A stretch of 64,000 nt of DNA, from assembly GCA_017994935.1 (NCBI GenBank), contig JAGOJU010000009.1:1-64000 (forward strand), given 5' to 3'. The notes below the pieces were generated by a model. The model was not told the origin of the DNA. It made no database searches and was given only the letters and a program-made list of their open reading frames with translations. The position numbers and the translations under genes are program-made. Below, in pieces: positions 1 through 8,292 of the stretch (its first letter is position 1; each line of letters opens with the position of its first letter). Origin of the DNA: Opitutaceae bacterium. GTDB lineage: Bacteria; Verrucomicrobiota; Verrucomicrobiia; Opitutales; Opitutaceae.

Positions 1-1164
1 ATCGACGATCGCTCCCGCCGGCCCTTCGATGTCCAGGCGCGGATGCGCATTGTGCACGGAGCCAAGATCGAACAACAGGTACGGGCTGCGCCCCGGGGAT
101 TCCTGAAGGGTGATCGGGGCCTTGCCTTCACGATAGGCGTGCAAATCCGCCATTCCGGCATCGTCGCTCCGTTGCATGTGGATGGTAGGCAGCTTCAGCA
201 GGGTCAGGTGATCGAAGCGATACGAGGCGGAGTCTTCGGCTTTGGGAAGACGCAAGGCAGCCGGATCGTCGAGCGCTCCCCGCATGACAATTTGCGATGC
301 CTTCTCAATCGTTTCGGTAAGTGACGGCAGGTCGCGGGCCACGAGTTCAACCCATGGCGGGGTAATCGCCTGGGGCACATAGTCGGGTTGCGGAGGGGGC
401 CACCACAGTTCTCCCAAGGCACGTTGTTCGGTTGCTGGACTCACTCCTCCTGGTATGATCGACACGGCTGCCGGCCATGCCGAGTCGTCGAAGTCCGGCA
501 TCATCCACGTATCGAGCGCCTTTCTAAGATCGACGATATCAAGGTAGGCATCATGCCAGCGATTGAGCCGCGGGGATCCGGTGTCCCAGGAAGGATCGCG
601 CAGCACCTTCCACTGTCGGTCGGTGCCCAGCTTTGTTGAATCGTTGCCGATGCTCATTTCGATCTGCGCGAGCAGTCCCGGACGCGTCACGCTGTGGTAG
701 GGCTGTGCGATGCCCGTGTGGTGAAAGCGGATTGCGAGCAGATTTCCTCCGGGCCGGAGGAATCGGACAATGTCGATGACGTCGTAGGACTGATGGTGGG
801 CCGCGCTGCGCGCCGGACCCCGTTGAACGAAAGTGCCGTTGATGAAAAGCTGATAGCGGGTGTCAGCGGTGACATGGAGGATCGCGCGCTCCGGCAGGCG
901 GGGCAGCTGAAACGACCGGCGAGCCAGCATCATGAGATTCTCCCCGAAAACGGCATCGGGGGCCGTGATCCAGTGAGCGGACCAGTGTACCGGGGCGGCT
1001 GCAATGCCAAGGGGCGGAAGCGCCGGTTGAAGGCTGAGATCCTGAACCGGTGCCGTTTGTCCGATGCACGGAGCGCACGTCAGGGCGAGCACACCCGCAA
1101 ACAAGGCTGTACCCGCGCGACGGATAGCTGTGGCAGGCGACAAATTATTGCGCGAGTGAAGCAT
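1..1164 (-). CDS. alpha-L-rhamnosidase-like glycoside hydrolase, N-terminal part (runs off left edge)
   Basis: The frame is open for 388 codons from an ATG at 1164 to the window edge, so the C-terminus is missing. A signal peptide (basic start, hydrophobic stretch ending ALTCAPCIGQ) predicts export. Residues about 45-170 resemble the N-terminal jelly-roll of bacterial alpha-L-rhamnosidases (GH78): LHVTADTRYQLFINGTFVQR, then a segment with YDVIDIVRFL and NLLAIRFHH. Near the break FDLGS and IEGPAGAIVD resemble the sheet preceding the catalytic (alpha/alpha)6 barrel. The catalytic barrel is not in the window, so the exact GH family is inferred. The gene starts 45 bp after the upstream TonB receptor ends and is probably cotranscribed with it, which suggests uptake and cleavage of a plant-type rhamnoside. 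Confidence 0.75.
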   Translation of the reverse strand, partial: MLHSRNNLSPATAIRRAGTALFAGVLALTCAPCIGQTAPVQDLSLQPALPPLGIAAAPVHWSAHWITAPDAVFGENLMMLARRSFQLPRLPERAILHVTADTRYQLFINGTFVQRGPARSAAHHQSYDVIDIVRFLRPGGNLLAIRFHHTGIAQPYHSVTRPGLLAQIEMSIGNDSTKLGTDRQWKVLRDPSWDTGSPRLNRWHDAYLDIVDLRKALDTWMMPDFDDSAWPAAVSIIPGGVSPATEQRALGELWWPPPQPDYVPQAITPPWVELVARDLPSLTETIEKASQIVMRGALDDPAALRLPKAEDSASYRFDHLTLLKLPTIHMQRSDDAGMADLHAYREGKAPITLQESPGRSPYLLFDLGSVHNAHPRLDIEGPAGAIVD

Positions 1165-1209
1165 GAGGGCTTTGCCCGCAAGGTGTGACGACGGGATTGG
1201 GAGCATTGC

Positions 1210-4200
1210 TTAGAATGTGCCCTTGACGCCGAAGGTCCACAATGCTCCGAAATTTTGGCGCTGACGGAGCCGGGCGTACGAGGGAGTGACCGTTCCGTAA
1301 ACCTCCCTATCGACGGGCTCATCGAAGAGGTTGTTCATGTTCGCATACAGTGTGAACGTCTTGTTCAGGAAATATTCGGCGCTGAAGTCGACGATCAGCC
1401 GCGGAACATCCCAGTTGTAGGCATCCGCCGGGATGCTGCGACCGCTGGCCACGGGGCCCAGCCGTTTGCGACCGGTATAGTTCCAGTTGATCCGCGTGGT
1501 GAAACGCTCCCTCGACAGGCTGATTCCCCAATTCGCAGTCCGCGGTGTGTAGCCGGTGAAGCTTCCGGAAGTGTCGTCGGTTATGCGCTGTGAGCTCACG
1601 TTGGCGAATACCCGAATGCCTCGTGCCCAATCCGGAAGGAAATCGAGGGCCTGCTTGTAGTTCACACTGAATCCCGTGGAATGGACGGTGTTGGGAATGT
1701 TGTATTGGGTGCTTACGTCATAGTCCCCATAGAGGGTGGGGTTGATGGAATACAGGCTCAGAAACTCGGGGGTGGCCCGGAAGACCGTCGAGCCGAAGAG
1801 ATTTTCGAAATCGCGTTGGAAGGCGCTGACTGACAACAAGCCGACGGGTTCAAAGTAGTATTCCAGGGAGACCTTCGTGGTTCTTGCGGTCCATGCCTTG
1901 ATTGCTGCATTGCCGATGGTGATGCGATTGTTGGGACCCGGAGGATTTTCGGTGTTGGGAAGCGTGGCACTGCCTCCATACTGATTGAAATCAGGGCGAC
2001 CCACCGACCAATAGTAGCCGATGCGTGCGACAAGATTGTCCCGTATCGTGTAGTTCGCATTGATGCTGGGAAACCACCGCAGGTATTCCTTCTTGGCATG
2101 CAGTCCCCTCTCGACGTTTGTCAGGTGAGCGGCCTGGAGCGGGTCGGTTGTGATTGGGACGGGTTGTCCGTTTGCACCGAGCACGACATTTCCCGCTGCA
2201 TCGCGCTGGAAGTTTCGCGTTGCATCGATGAGCAGGCCCTCGGCCTCGACGTTGGTCTGTTCCGCCCTCAAGCCGCCGGTCACTTTCAGTCGGCGCTGGA
2301 GGAACTGGGCGTCCACACGCACAAAGGCTGAGGAGATGAGTTCGCTGGCATGCCGTGATTGGGCGATAGACTGTGTGTACGAGGTCGCCAGGTTTTCCGT
2401 GAAGTAGTTTGGGGAAGACCTGTAGAGATCAAGGAGCGCCTCATTGCTTGTCCATTGCACGCGGGGAAAACCGTAGGGTGCGGTGCGCTGGGAAAACAGC
2501 TCATCATAAACCACCGTGGCGTTGTCATCCGCGCTGTTTGCGGCGCCGTCCTTCCCGACGAACGTCAATGTCGAGCTGGGATTGGTATGGTCCCGCTTCT
2601 GCCGGCGAAAATCCAGCCCCGCCTTCACTGTAAACGGTATTGGGCCGGAAAAAGAGCGTTTCAGGTTGGCGTAGGCCGTCTGCTGAACATCGATCGCATC
2701 GAACGCGTTTGGAGTGGCATTGACGAGGGTGTAATTGTTGAGCACGTAGGGATCGATCGGCGCGCCGGTCGTGCCATCAGTTACGGTAAGAGTGTCCGGC
2801 CTGAGATAGGAGATGCCGTCGAAGGAGACGGTTACGTTGCGGCGCCGGGCCTGGGATCTGAAGAAGTAGCCGTTGCTGAGGTCCTGGCGCCGGTACAGCG
2901 ATTGCGAATGGCCGAGCCCCGCCTCCGCCTGCCAGACCGGTCCATTGTGACGATAGCTCAATGTCGGCATGAACAGGTTGCTGTTCAGGTCGTTCGAGGT
3001 ATTGGTGATGCGGATCTCACCGCTCCCCTTGGTTCCGCGGGTGGAAGTGGGGGAGAAGTTGCCTGCCGTGACTCCGTTGGTGAAGAACGTCAACTGTCGT
3101 GTGCTCTGGGCAAAATCAGAATATGCGCCTTGGAAGACAAAATTGAGCTGATCATTTCGACTCAGCTGGAAATCCAGTGTCGCGCCAAATGATCTGGCGG
3201 TGACCATCGCCCCGCCATCCCGCACGGAGAAGTCGCTCAAATAGGGATTGTCCGGAGTGGTGTCGGCGAAGGTTGTCCCATTGGTGGCAGCGTCCGAACC
3301 CCGCCAGGAGTTCTGGAGAAAATCCTGCACCCGGTAGAGTGTGGAAGCGCTCGCCGACACGGTGAATCCGAAGCGCTTGTTCACCGGGACGATTGCCGAG
3401 AATTCGAGTCCCGGGCGCACCTTGGTGGTGGGTTCCCGCAGGGGCCCCGGCGTGCGGTTGAGACTGCGTTCGGAGTCGCGCATCGAGAGGAAGGCGCTCA
3501 GGGTATAGACGGGTCTTGCACGCTCAAAAGCGTTGCGCGGAACCAGATTGACGGAGCCAGCAAGGGCGGATCCCGGGCTTTCCGGAGTGGGTGTATGAAT
3601 GACCTCCAGGCGGGAAATCGTATTGATCGCGATCTGATGCAGTCCGACTCCGCGCGAGGTGCCGGGAAGGGACGTGGCGAGGTTGAACCCCCCAATGGTC
3701 ACAGGGACATTGTTGGCCGGCACGCCATCAATCGAGACCTGATATGGCTCCCCACCGCCGCCGAGTGTCATCGAGACGCTGGGCAGGGACTTCAGGATCT
3801 CCCCGACCTTGCTTTCCGCAGCGCCTCCGAACTCGTCGGACGCAACCACATTCATCAGGTTGGGCGCAAACCGTTGCGTGTTGATGGCCATGGCCGCCAT
3901 ATCCATCTGGCGCGTCGAGGCGACGACATACGTACCAAGCTTCACCACACCCCCGTCTCCCGTCTTTGAAGCGCGTCCGGCCAGAGTGAAATCCTGTTCG
4001 GAGGTCCGGCCCGCGGACACGCTGACCTGTGCGGATTGCTCGACCGAACCGGTATGGAACACCTTGAGCGTGACAATCCCCTGGGGAACGTTGACGAGCC
4101 GGTAGGATCCCGAAGCGTCGGTGAATGTCTCCAGCAGGCTGCCATCGATGGACACGCGGGCGAGTTCGACATACTCACCGTTGGTTGCATTGAGGACCCT

Positions 4201-4323
4201 GCCGGCAATTTCTCCTGTCCCCTGGGATACGGACTGTGCGCCGACTATGGTTGCACATTGGAAAAGCGCCGTGCAAAGGAGCAGTAAGCACGGGAATCTG
4301 AAAATGGAAGGGTGAGGATTCAT
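1210..4323 (-). CDS. TonB-dependent outer membrane receptor (Opitutaceae type)
   Basis: An outer-membrane active transporter powered by TonB-ExbBD. I start it at the ATG at 4323 (1037 aa) because the following residues form a signal peptide ending TIVGAQ; the frame also extends upstream to a TTG at 4368 that would bury it. Residues about 35-105 are a carboxypeptidase-regulatory-like beta domain (GEIAGRVLNATNGEYVELAR). A plug domain covers about 150-265 (VGEILKSLPSV, YQVSIDGVPANN). The rest is a 22-strand-type barrel ending in an aromatic residue (GVKGTF). No SusD-like gene is adjacent, as is usual for this group. The rhamnosidase-like gene follows in the same direction, so a rhamnose-containing oligosaccharide is the likeliest cargo; this is inference. 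Confidence 0.93.
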   Translation of the reverse strand: MNPHPSIFRFPCLLLLCTALFQCATIVGAQSVSQGTGEIAGRVLNATNGEYVELARVSIDGSLLETFTDASGSYRLVNVPQGIVTLKVFHTGSVEQSAQVSVSAGRTSEQDFTLAGRASKTGDGGVVKLGTYVVASTRQMDMAAMAINTQRFAPNLMNVVASDEFGGAAESKVGEILKSLPSVSMTLGGGGEPYQVSIDGVPANNVPVTIGGFNLATSLPGTSRGVGLHQIAINTISRLEVIHTPTPESPGSALAGSVNLVPRNAFERARPVYTLSAFLSMRDSERSLNRTPGPLREPTTKVRPGLEFSAIVPVNKRFGFTVSASASTLYRVQDFLQNSWRGSDAATNGTTFADTTPDNPYLSDFSVRDGGAMVTARSFGATLDFQLSRNDQLNFVFQGAYSDFAQSTRQLTFFTNGVTAGNFSPTSTRGTKGSGEIRITNTSNDLNSNLFMPTLSYRHNGPVWQAEAGLGHSQSLYRRQDLSNGYFFRSQARRRNVTVSFDGISYLRPDTLTVTDGTTGAPIDPYVLNNYTLVNATPNAFDAIDVQQTAYANLKRSFSGPIPFTVKAGLDFRRQKRDHTNPSSTLTFVGKDGAANSADDNATVVYDELFSQRTAPYGFPRVQWTSNEALLDLYRSSPNYFTENLATSYTQSIAQSRHASELISSAFVRVDAQFLQRRLKVTGGLRAEQTNVEAEGLLIDATRNFQRDAAGNVVLGANGQPVPITTDPLQAAHLTNVERGLHAKKEYLRWFPSINANYTIRDNLVARIGYYWSVGRPDFNQYGGSATLPNTENPPGPNNRITIGNAAIKAWTARTTKVSLEYYFEPVGLLSVSAFQRDFENLFGSTVFRATPEFLSLYSINPTLYGDYDVSTQYNIPNTVHSTGFSVNYKQALDFLPDWARGIRVFANVSSQRITDDTSGSFTGYTPRTANWGISLSRERFTTRINWNYTGRKRLGPVASGRSIPADAYNWDVPRLIVDFSAEYFLNKTFTLYANMNNLFDEPVDREVYGTVTPSYARLRQRQNFGALWTFGVKGTF

Positions 4324-4448
4324 GGTGATTCGAGGAGTCGTGGGGTTTTGCAGCGGGGGGTGTCGCAAGCGTTCAGCAGGCGGTCGGACTACGCGTGATC
4401 CTTGAAGGCAACTCAGATTTTCCCGGCCTCAAGCGCAACGACGGCGTG

Positions 4449-4464
4449 ACTAAATACGTTTAGT
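4449..4464. promoter_or_regulatory. inverted repeat, candidate operator of the TonB receptor operon
   Basis: ACTAAATACGTTTAGT has perfect 6-bp arms around TACG. It lies 126 bp upstream of the TonB receptor start. On the other strand its core loosely resembles LacI-family operators (TAAACGTATTTA). No LacI gene is in the window, so the cognate regulator is unknown. Confidence 0.4.
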
Positions 4465-4604
4465 TCCGGACACTGCTGAAAGGGGAAATGGATGCGGGTC
4501 GGTCGAGACACGTGCCTGCCATGCCATTCGCATCCTCGTTTGAAACGGGCGCAATCAGCCGGACGATCATGATGGTGTCGATCGATGCTTGACTCCGCAG
4601 AACA

Positions 4605-4622
4605 CTTAGGTAACTACCTTAG
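4605..4622. promoter_or_regulatory. imperfect palindrome, candidate ArsR autoregulatory operator
   Basis: CTTAGGTAACTACCTTAG matches its own reverse complement at 14 of 18 positions, with perfect AGGTA/TACCT inner arms. It sits 60 bp before the ArsR-family start codon and just after a TTGACT box at 4589-4594, where a bound dimer would block the -10 region. ArsR-family regulators typically repress their own operons from such sites. Confidence 0.5.
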
Positions 4623-4682
4623 CAATGTTCGTGAAAAGGCTCCGGATGATTCTGCCCGTTCAACCCCTTCACCTTTCCTGCA

Positions 4683-5021
4683 ATGATACCATCAGCGGTT
4701 GCTGACAGTGTGTTTCACGCCTTGTCAAATTCGACGCGCCGCAAGGTGCTCGAACACCTTTCGGCTGCACCTGCGACTGTATGCGGACTTGCGGAGCCGT
4801 TTGCTATGAAGCTTCCCTCCTTCGTCCAGCATCTCGCTGTGCTGGAGCGGAGCCGGCTCGTGAGATCCAGCAAGCGTGGGCGCGTGCGCACCTACGAGAT
4901 CGTGCCGCAGCGTTTCAACGCGGTTGAAGACTGGCTGAAGGCGCGGCGCCTGCAGTGGGAGGCGCGTTTGGACCATTTCGATATCAGTATATCCAAGAAC
5001 TCAAAACCAGGGAGTCCGTGA
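4683..5021 (+). CDS. ArsR-family winged-helix transcriptional regulator
   Basis: A 112-aa protein with the winged helix-turn-helix of ArsR repressors: FHALSNSTRRKVLEHL, the recognition region PSFVQHLAVLERSRLV, and the wing RGRVRTYEIV. It lacks the CxC metal-sensing motif in helix alpha-3 seen in arsenic and cadmium sensors, so it is not an obvious metal sensor. It belongs to the subgroup encoded with SRPBCC/AHSA1 proteins: the next gene starts 1 bp after its stop, so the two are almost certainly cotranscribed. The palindrome at 4605-4622 is the natural candidate operator for autorepression. Confidence 0.88.
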   Translation: MIPSAVADSVFHALSNSTRRKVLEHLSAAPATVCGLAEPFAMKLPSFVQHLAVLERSRLVRSSKRGRVRTYEIVPQRFNAVEDWLKARRLQWEARLDHFDISISKNSKPGSP

Positions 5022-5022
5022 A

Positions 5023-5511
5023 ATGAACAGGCACTGTGCATTCAATCCGAAACTCGATTTTGTCATCGAGCGCTTCGTGGACGCCCCCGTGCGGCTCGTT
5101 TGGGAAGCATTGACGAATCCGGAGCATCTCAAACATTGGTACATGCCCAAGGCCTGGGGACGTGTGTCGCGCGCCGAAATTGATCCGCGCCCGGGCGGCA
5201 TCATCAGCATCGATATTGTGACGGCAGATGGCCGCGAGTGTCCCAACCTCGGCTGCATCCTGGAGGCAATTCCGATGGAGCGTCTCGTATGGACTTCCAT
5301 GTTGTTCCCGGGCTATCGTCCAGCGGTCTTCGACGACATTCCCATAACGGCGATAATGAAGATGGAGAGCAGCGGAACAGGCACCCGCTACGTCTTCACG
5401 GCTCTGCATCGCGATGAAGCGGATCTGGTGAAGAACAGGGAGACGGGTTGGCAGCAGGGAACCGAAATTGCGGTCAACCAGTTCGTCGAGCATGTGATGG
5501 CGATGAAGTAG
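5023..5511 (+). CDS. SRPBCC-family (AHSA1 / START-like) protein
   Basis: A 162-aa protein of the AHSA1-like SRPBCC fold, a helix-grip domain with a deep hydrophobic cavity. The opening VIERFVDAPVRLVWEALTNP and the HWYMPKAWG segment are typical, as are PGG and the C-terminal helix with NQFVEHVM. Function is not fixed for this family; members bind hydrophobic ligands and are often paired with ArsR regulators, as here. A purine-rich stretch (CAGGGAG, about 5008-5014) serves as ribosome binding site for the ATG at 5023, inside the end of the arsR gene. The protein is probably cytosolic, with no signal peptide or membrane segment. Confidence 0.88.
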   Translation: MNRHCAFNPKLDFVIERFVDAPVRLVWEALTNPEHLKHWYMPKAWGRVSRAEIDPRPGGIISIDIVTADGRECPNLGCILEAIPMERLVWTSMLFPGYRPAVFDDIPITAIMKMESSGTGTRYVFTALHRDEADLVKNRETGWQQGTEIAVNQFVEHVMAMK

Positions 5512-5896
5512 TGCGGAAGACCGGGGCACTCGGGTATCGGGCCCGAGCGGAACGACCGAAGGGAATGGCTTTGACCGCCTGGGGAAAGGCGATCCGTTGG
5601 GTCCACACCTCCGGCTGGGAAATGCGACATTCTGGCGGCAATCGTTGCCAATGACTGACGTCGAAAGCATCGGAAGCACTGCGGGAGTTTCTGCTTGCCC
5701 GGCAACTTGTTCAGCCGGTAGTAAACCGGGTTCGCAGAATTCCGGAGCGATCCGCGAATTCCAGGTTCTTTCCAAAACTTCGCCGGATCCGGTCAATGAA
5801 TTTCGCACCTCGGGCGTGCAAATGAAGGAAACGGATGTATTTCAACTTATTCCAGGTTGTCATGGCGCTGCTTTGAAGAGAAGCTGCACAGCACGG
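5512..5896. other. non-coding leader before tRNA-Lys
   Basis: No convincing gene is seen. Open frames here are short and lack recognisable protein features or start context. The segment presumably carries the 3' end of the SRPBCC transcript and the tRNA-Lys promoter, but I cannot point to a clear promoter. Confidence 0.5.
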
Positions 5897-5971
5897 GGGT
5901 CGATAGCTCAACGGTAGAGCAGCGTCCTTTTAAGTCGTTGGTTCTGGGTTCGAATCCCAGTCGACCCACCA
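5897..5971 (+). tRNA. tRNA-Lys (anticodon TTT)
   Basis: A complete cloverleaf: acceptor GGGTCGA/TCGACCC, D arm GCTC...GAGC, anticodon loop CTTTTAA giving anticodon TTT, T arm CTGGG-TTCGAAT-CCCAG, and an encoded CCA. The anticodon stem has one T-T mismatch and one G-T wobble. Confidence 0.95.
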
Positions 5972-6013
5972 TCCCGTCCACACCTACTCAAGGGAGCCTA
6001 GCCTAGGTTCATG

Positions 6014-6547
6014 CTATTCGTTTGCCTGGCTTAAAAGTGCGGCGACGGTCGCATCCAGCGATGCGTAGACAACTCCAAGGAGGTTTCGGGCGGTCACGCG
6101 TTCGCTGTCGATTTCGCCATTGTTGATGCCCCGTACCCGCCAGCCGTCGGGCGTCCGGTCCACCAGCTGGTGCACCACCTGGCGTCCCTCGCGGGACAGA
6201 TAGGCCACTTTCATTCCGGGCTGGAGTTCCTGGAATGGTACTTTGGCGATCACGAGAATGGTGTCTTCGTTGAATACGGGCGCCATCGATTCGCCTGCCC
6301 CTGAAACAGAGCTCCTGTCCGATTCCAGGGAGGCAAGTCGGGTGGCATCACGCCAGGCTTCGAGTTTTGCAGATTGTCGGGGGCTTGTCCGCAGCCCATC
6401 CTCGCGAACTGAGACCTTGGATTCCGATGCCGTGGACCGCGATGTGCCTGGTGTGGAACATCCGATCAGCAGTGCGGAGCAAAAGACGCCCGTTGCCAGG
6501 GAGGCAGATCCGTAAAGGAATTGAAGACTCGGATGCGGACATCCCAT
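6014..6547 (-). CDS. S26 signal-peptidase-like protein with lipoprotein signal
   Basis: A 177-aa protein. The N-terminus has a hydrophobic segment and a lipobox-like LLIGC (Cys30), so it is probably a lipoprotein. Residues about 82-165 look like the S24/S26 peptidase core: GESMAP carries the nucleophile-type Ser87, followed by VVHQLVDR (His126) and GINNGEIDSERV, then GVVYA. In bacterial type I signal peptidases the general base is Lys. Here a His stands in the equivalent strand, as in the archaeal/eukaryotic ER-type S26B group. Residues 31-80 are a low-complexity Ser/Arg-rich linker. No substrate is apparent from neighbours (tRNA-Lys downstream, divergent response regulator). Confidence 0.65.
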   Translation of the reverse strand: MGCPHPSLQFLYGSASLATGVFCSALLIGCSTPGTSRSTASESKVSVREDGLRTSPRQSAKLEAWRDATRLASLESDRSSVSGAGESMAPVFNEDTILVIAKVPFQELQPGMKVAYLSREGRQVVHQLVDRTPDGWRVRGINNGEIDSERVTARNLLGVVYASLDATVAALLSQANE

Positions 6548-6701
6548 TTGGTTTGTCGGTTCGACACGGAAAGCGGCATTTGAGATGTAAAAGAACGATG
6601 AAAGCTGTCAGGGCTCATGCGCACGGCCCGAACTACGTTCTAAGCACTTTCGTTTATTTACACCGGGCCTGTCTCCCTATTCCCCAAGAAATTCCCACTG
6701 C

Positions 6702-7349
6702 ATGAAACGTCTTGTCATCGTTGAAGATCAAACCGCCATCCGGGAGATGCTTGTTGAAATCCTGCGCACGGATGTGAACTACAAACTGGTGGGTGAGAGC
6801 GGAGACGGACAGAGCGCCTATGCCCTCTGTCTTGAAGCGTTGCCCGATGTGATTGTGCTTGATGCCAAACTCCCCGGCCTGAACGGTGTCGATCTGCTTC
6901 GCCGGCTTACGAAGCAGCTCCGGAATCTGCGAGTACTGGTCTTTTCAGGTCACGAAAACCCGATGCTTGTCCGCGAAATGCTCGAAGCGGGTGCGCACGG
7001 TTTCGTTGAGAAGACTGCAGGACTCTTTGAATTCAAGAAGGGACTCGAAACGGTCGCCAACGGCGGCACCTATTTTGGTCCCGCGGTCGCCGCGTTGTTG
7101 CGCAATGTGGTGGCCAATCCCTCAGCGAGCGCATCGAGCGATTTCCTGACGGATCGCGAGCGCGAGATTCTGCAGCTGGTGGCGGAAAGTCACAGCACCA
7201 AGGAAATCGCGTCCAAGCTGAATATCAGCGTGAAGACGGTGGACAATCACCGCACGAATCTCATGCGGAAACTCAACCTGCATGATGTTGCCAGCCTGAC
7301 GCGATACGCGTTGGAAATCGGATTGATAGAGCCAAAGAAACCGATTTGA
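6702..7349 (+). CDS. NarL/FixJ-type response regulator with LuxR HTH
   Basis: A 215-aa two-component regulator. The receiver domain (residues 1-120) has the acidic pair E8/D9 (VIVEDQ), phosphoacceptor Asp54 (VIVLDAKLPG) and the conserved Lys in FVEKTAG. The C-terminal LuxR/GerE helix-turn-helix (about 148-210) reads LTDREREILQLV and IASKLNISVKTVDNHR. All phosphorylation residues are present, unlike the related regulator at 42740. No histidine kinase is adjacent, so it is an orphan regulator. It is divergent from the peptidase-like lipoprotein gene, with 154 bp between them. Confidence 0.92.
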   Translation: MKRLVIVEDQTAIREMLVEILRTDVNYKLVGESGDGQSAYALCLEALPDVIVLDAKLPGLNGVDLLRRLTKQLRNLRVLVFSGHENPMLVREMLEAGAHGFVEKTAGLFEFKKGLETVANGGTYFGPAVAALLRNVVANPSASASSDFLTDREREILQLVAESHSTKEIASKLNISVKTVDNHRTNLMRKLNLHDVASLTRYALEIGLIEPKKPI

Positions 7350-7352
7350 GGA

Positions 7353-8213
7353 TCAGGCCTTCCCGGGCGGTCCGGGAGCCTGGCACATTTCGTCGAAACG
7401 GTCGGCCAGCACGTCGATGAGCTCCTCGGCATGGCCGAGGGGTTCGGTCACGTGGACGCGTAGAGCCGGGCAACGTTGCCGGGCTTCGTTGCAGATTGAT
7501 TCGATGTCCCCTTCGGACCCTGCATGCCGGCCTGAGGAAAAGAACTGAAGCGCCAGGATGAGATCGCCTGAATCGCACGGCGGAGTGGTGAGGCGGTCGA
7601 TCAACAATGGTTCGTTGAACGCGTATCGGAGCCCGGGGCGGCGTTCCATCGATGCCACATGCACCCCCGGCACCTCACCTTTCAGGATGTGGGCCAATTG
7701 TTTTCCGAGGTGATCCCGGATGGCGGTCACCTCCGACTGGGGACTTCCGTGGTCGACAAGGACCACCCTTGCACCGGCACTTGCAGCTCCGGGTTTCAGC
7801 AGCGCACGCACCCGCTGGGCGAGCAGACTTGCAATCCGGCAGTCGCCGGGTCGCTCCGTATCGACAACCCATCGCGCAAGCCTGTGGGTGGCCTCGGGAA
7901 AGGAAGCGGCAACTGACCGCAAACGTTTCGGCAGGTAGTCAATGATGGCGTTGCTCGGTCCAAAAAACAGCGGGAGAAGTCCCACGGACCTGATGCCATC
8001 CGCGAGGGCTGCCTTCAGGGCCGGCTCGAGGAGATCAGCGGCACGGCCTTGGAGGTCGCCTGGTGAAACTGCATTCGAATGCAACAGTGAGACCGGAGCG
8101 ACGGGGCAACCTATCCGTTTTTCCAGGCGCGCGCCCAGTGTGCGGAGCGACAGGGTGGCCGCCGGTCGAAGCGATCCATTGTCGAATAGGAAGCACCGTT
8201 CGGGCTGGAACAT
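7353..8213 (-). CDS. tandem CbiX/SirB-like chelatase-family protein
   Basis: A 286-aa protein made of two CbiX-like halves. CbiX/SirB proteins insert Co or Fe into sirohydrochlorin. The second half keeps the expected metal-ligand histidines (VLVDHGSPQSE and FFSSGRHAGSEGDI). In the first half both are replaced by Asn (LFDNGSLRP and FFGPSNAIIDYLP), so that half is probably structural. The architecture matches the two-domain CbiX proteins. A tetrapyrrole gene, hemA, lies 0.8 kb away, but no sirohaem or cobalamin operon is adjacent. The substrate is therefore uncertain. It ends 3 bp from the convergent response-regulator gene. Confidence 0.78.
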   Translation of the reverse strand: MFQPERCFLFDNGSLRPAATLSLRTLGARLEKRIGCPVAPVSLLHSNAVSPGDLQGRAADLLEPALKAALADGIRSVGLLPLFFGPSNAIIDYLPKRLRSVAASFPEATHRLARWVVDTERPGDCRIASLLAQRVRALLKPGAASAGARVVLVDHGSPQSEVTAIRDHLGKQLAHILKGEVPGVHVASMERRPGLRYAFNEPLLIDRLTTPPCDSGDLILALQFFSSGRHAGSEGDIESICNEARQRCPALRVHVTEPLGHAEELIDVLADRFDEMCQAPGPPGKA

Positions 8214-8292
8214 GGCTGAATTCGTACAGTCGGGATAAATGGCTTGCCGAGCGAAAACCGTTGCTTGATAAGGTCAATCCGCCGCCCATCTC

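Larger units (their letters stand above)
4324..4682. other. divergent intergenic region between TonB receptor and ArsR gene
   Basis: No gene is seen here. The region must hold promoters for the leftward TonB receptor and the rightward ArsR operon. It contains two inverted repeats, annotated separately at 4449-4464 and 4605-4622. A TTGACT at 4589-4594 is a possible -35 box for the ArsR operon, but the matching -10 is weak. Confidence 0.6.

Noticed and set aside
2359..3192. 277-codon plus-strand frame inside the first TonB receptor
   Set aside because: Antisense to a well-supported receptor barrel; no protein features.
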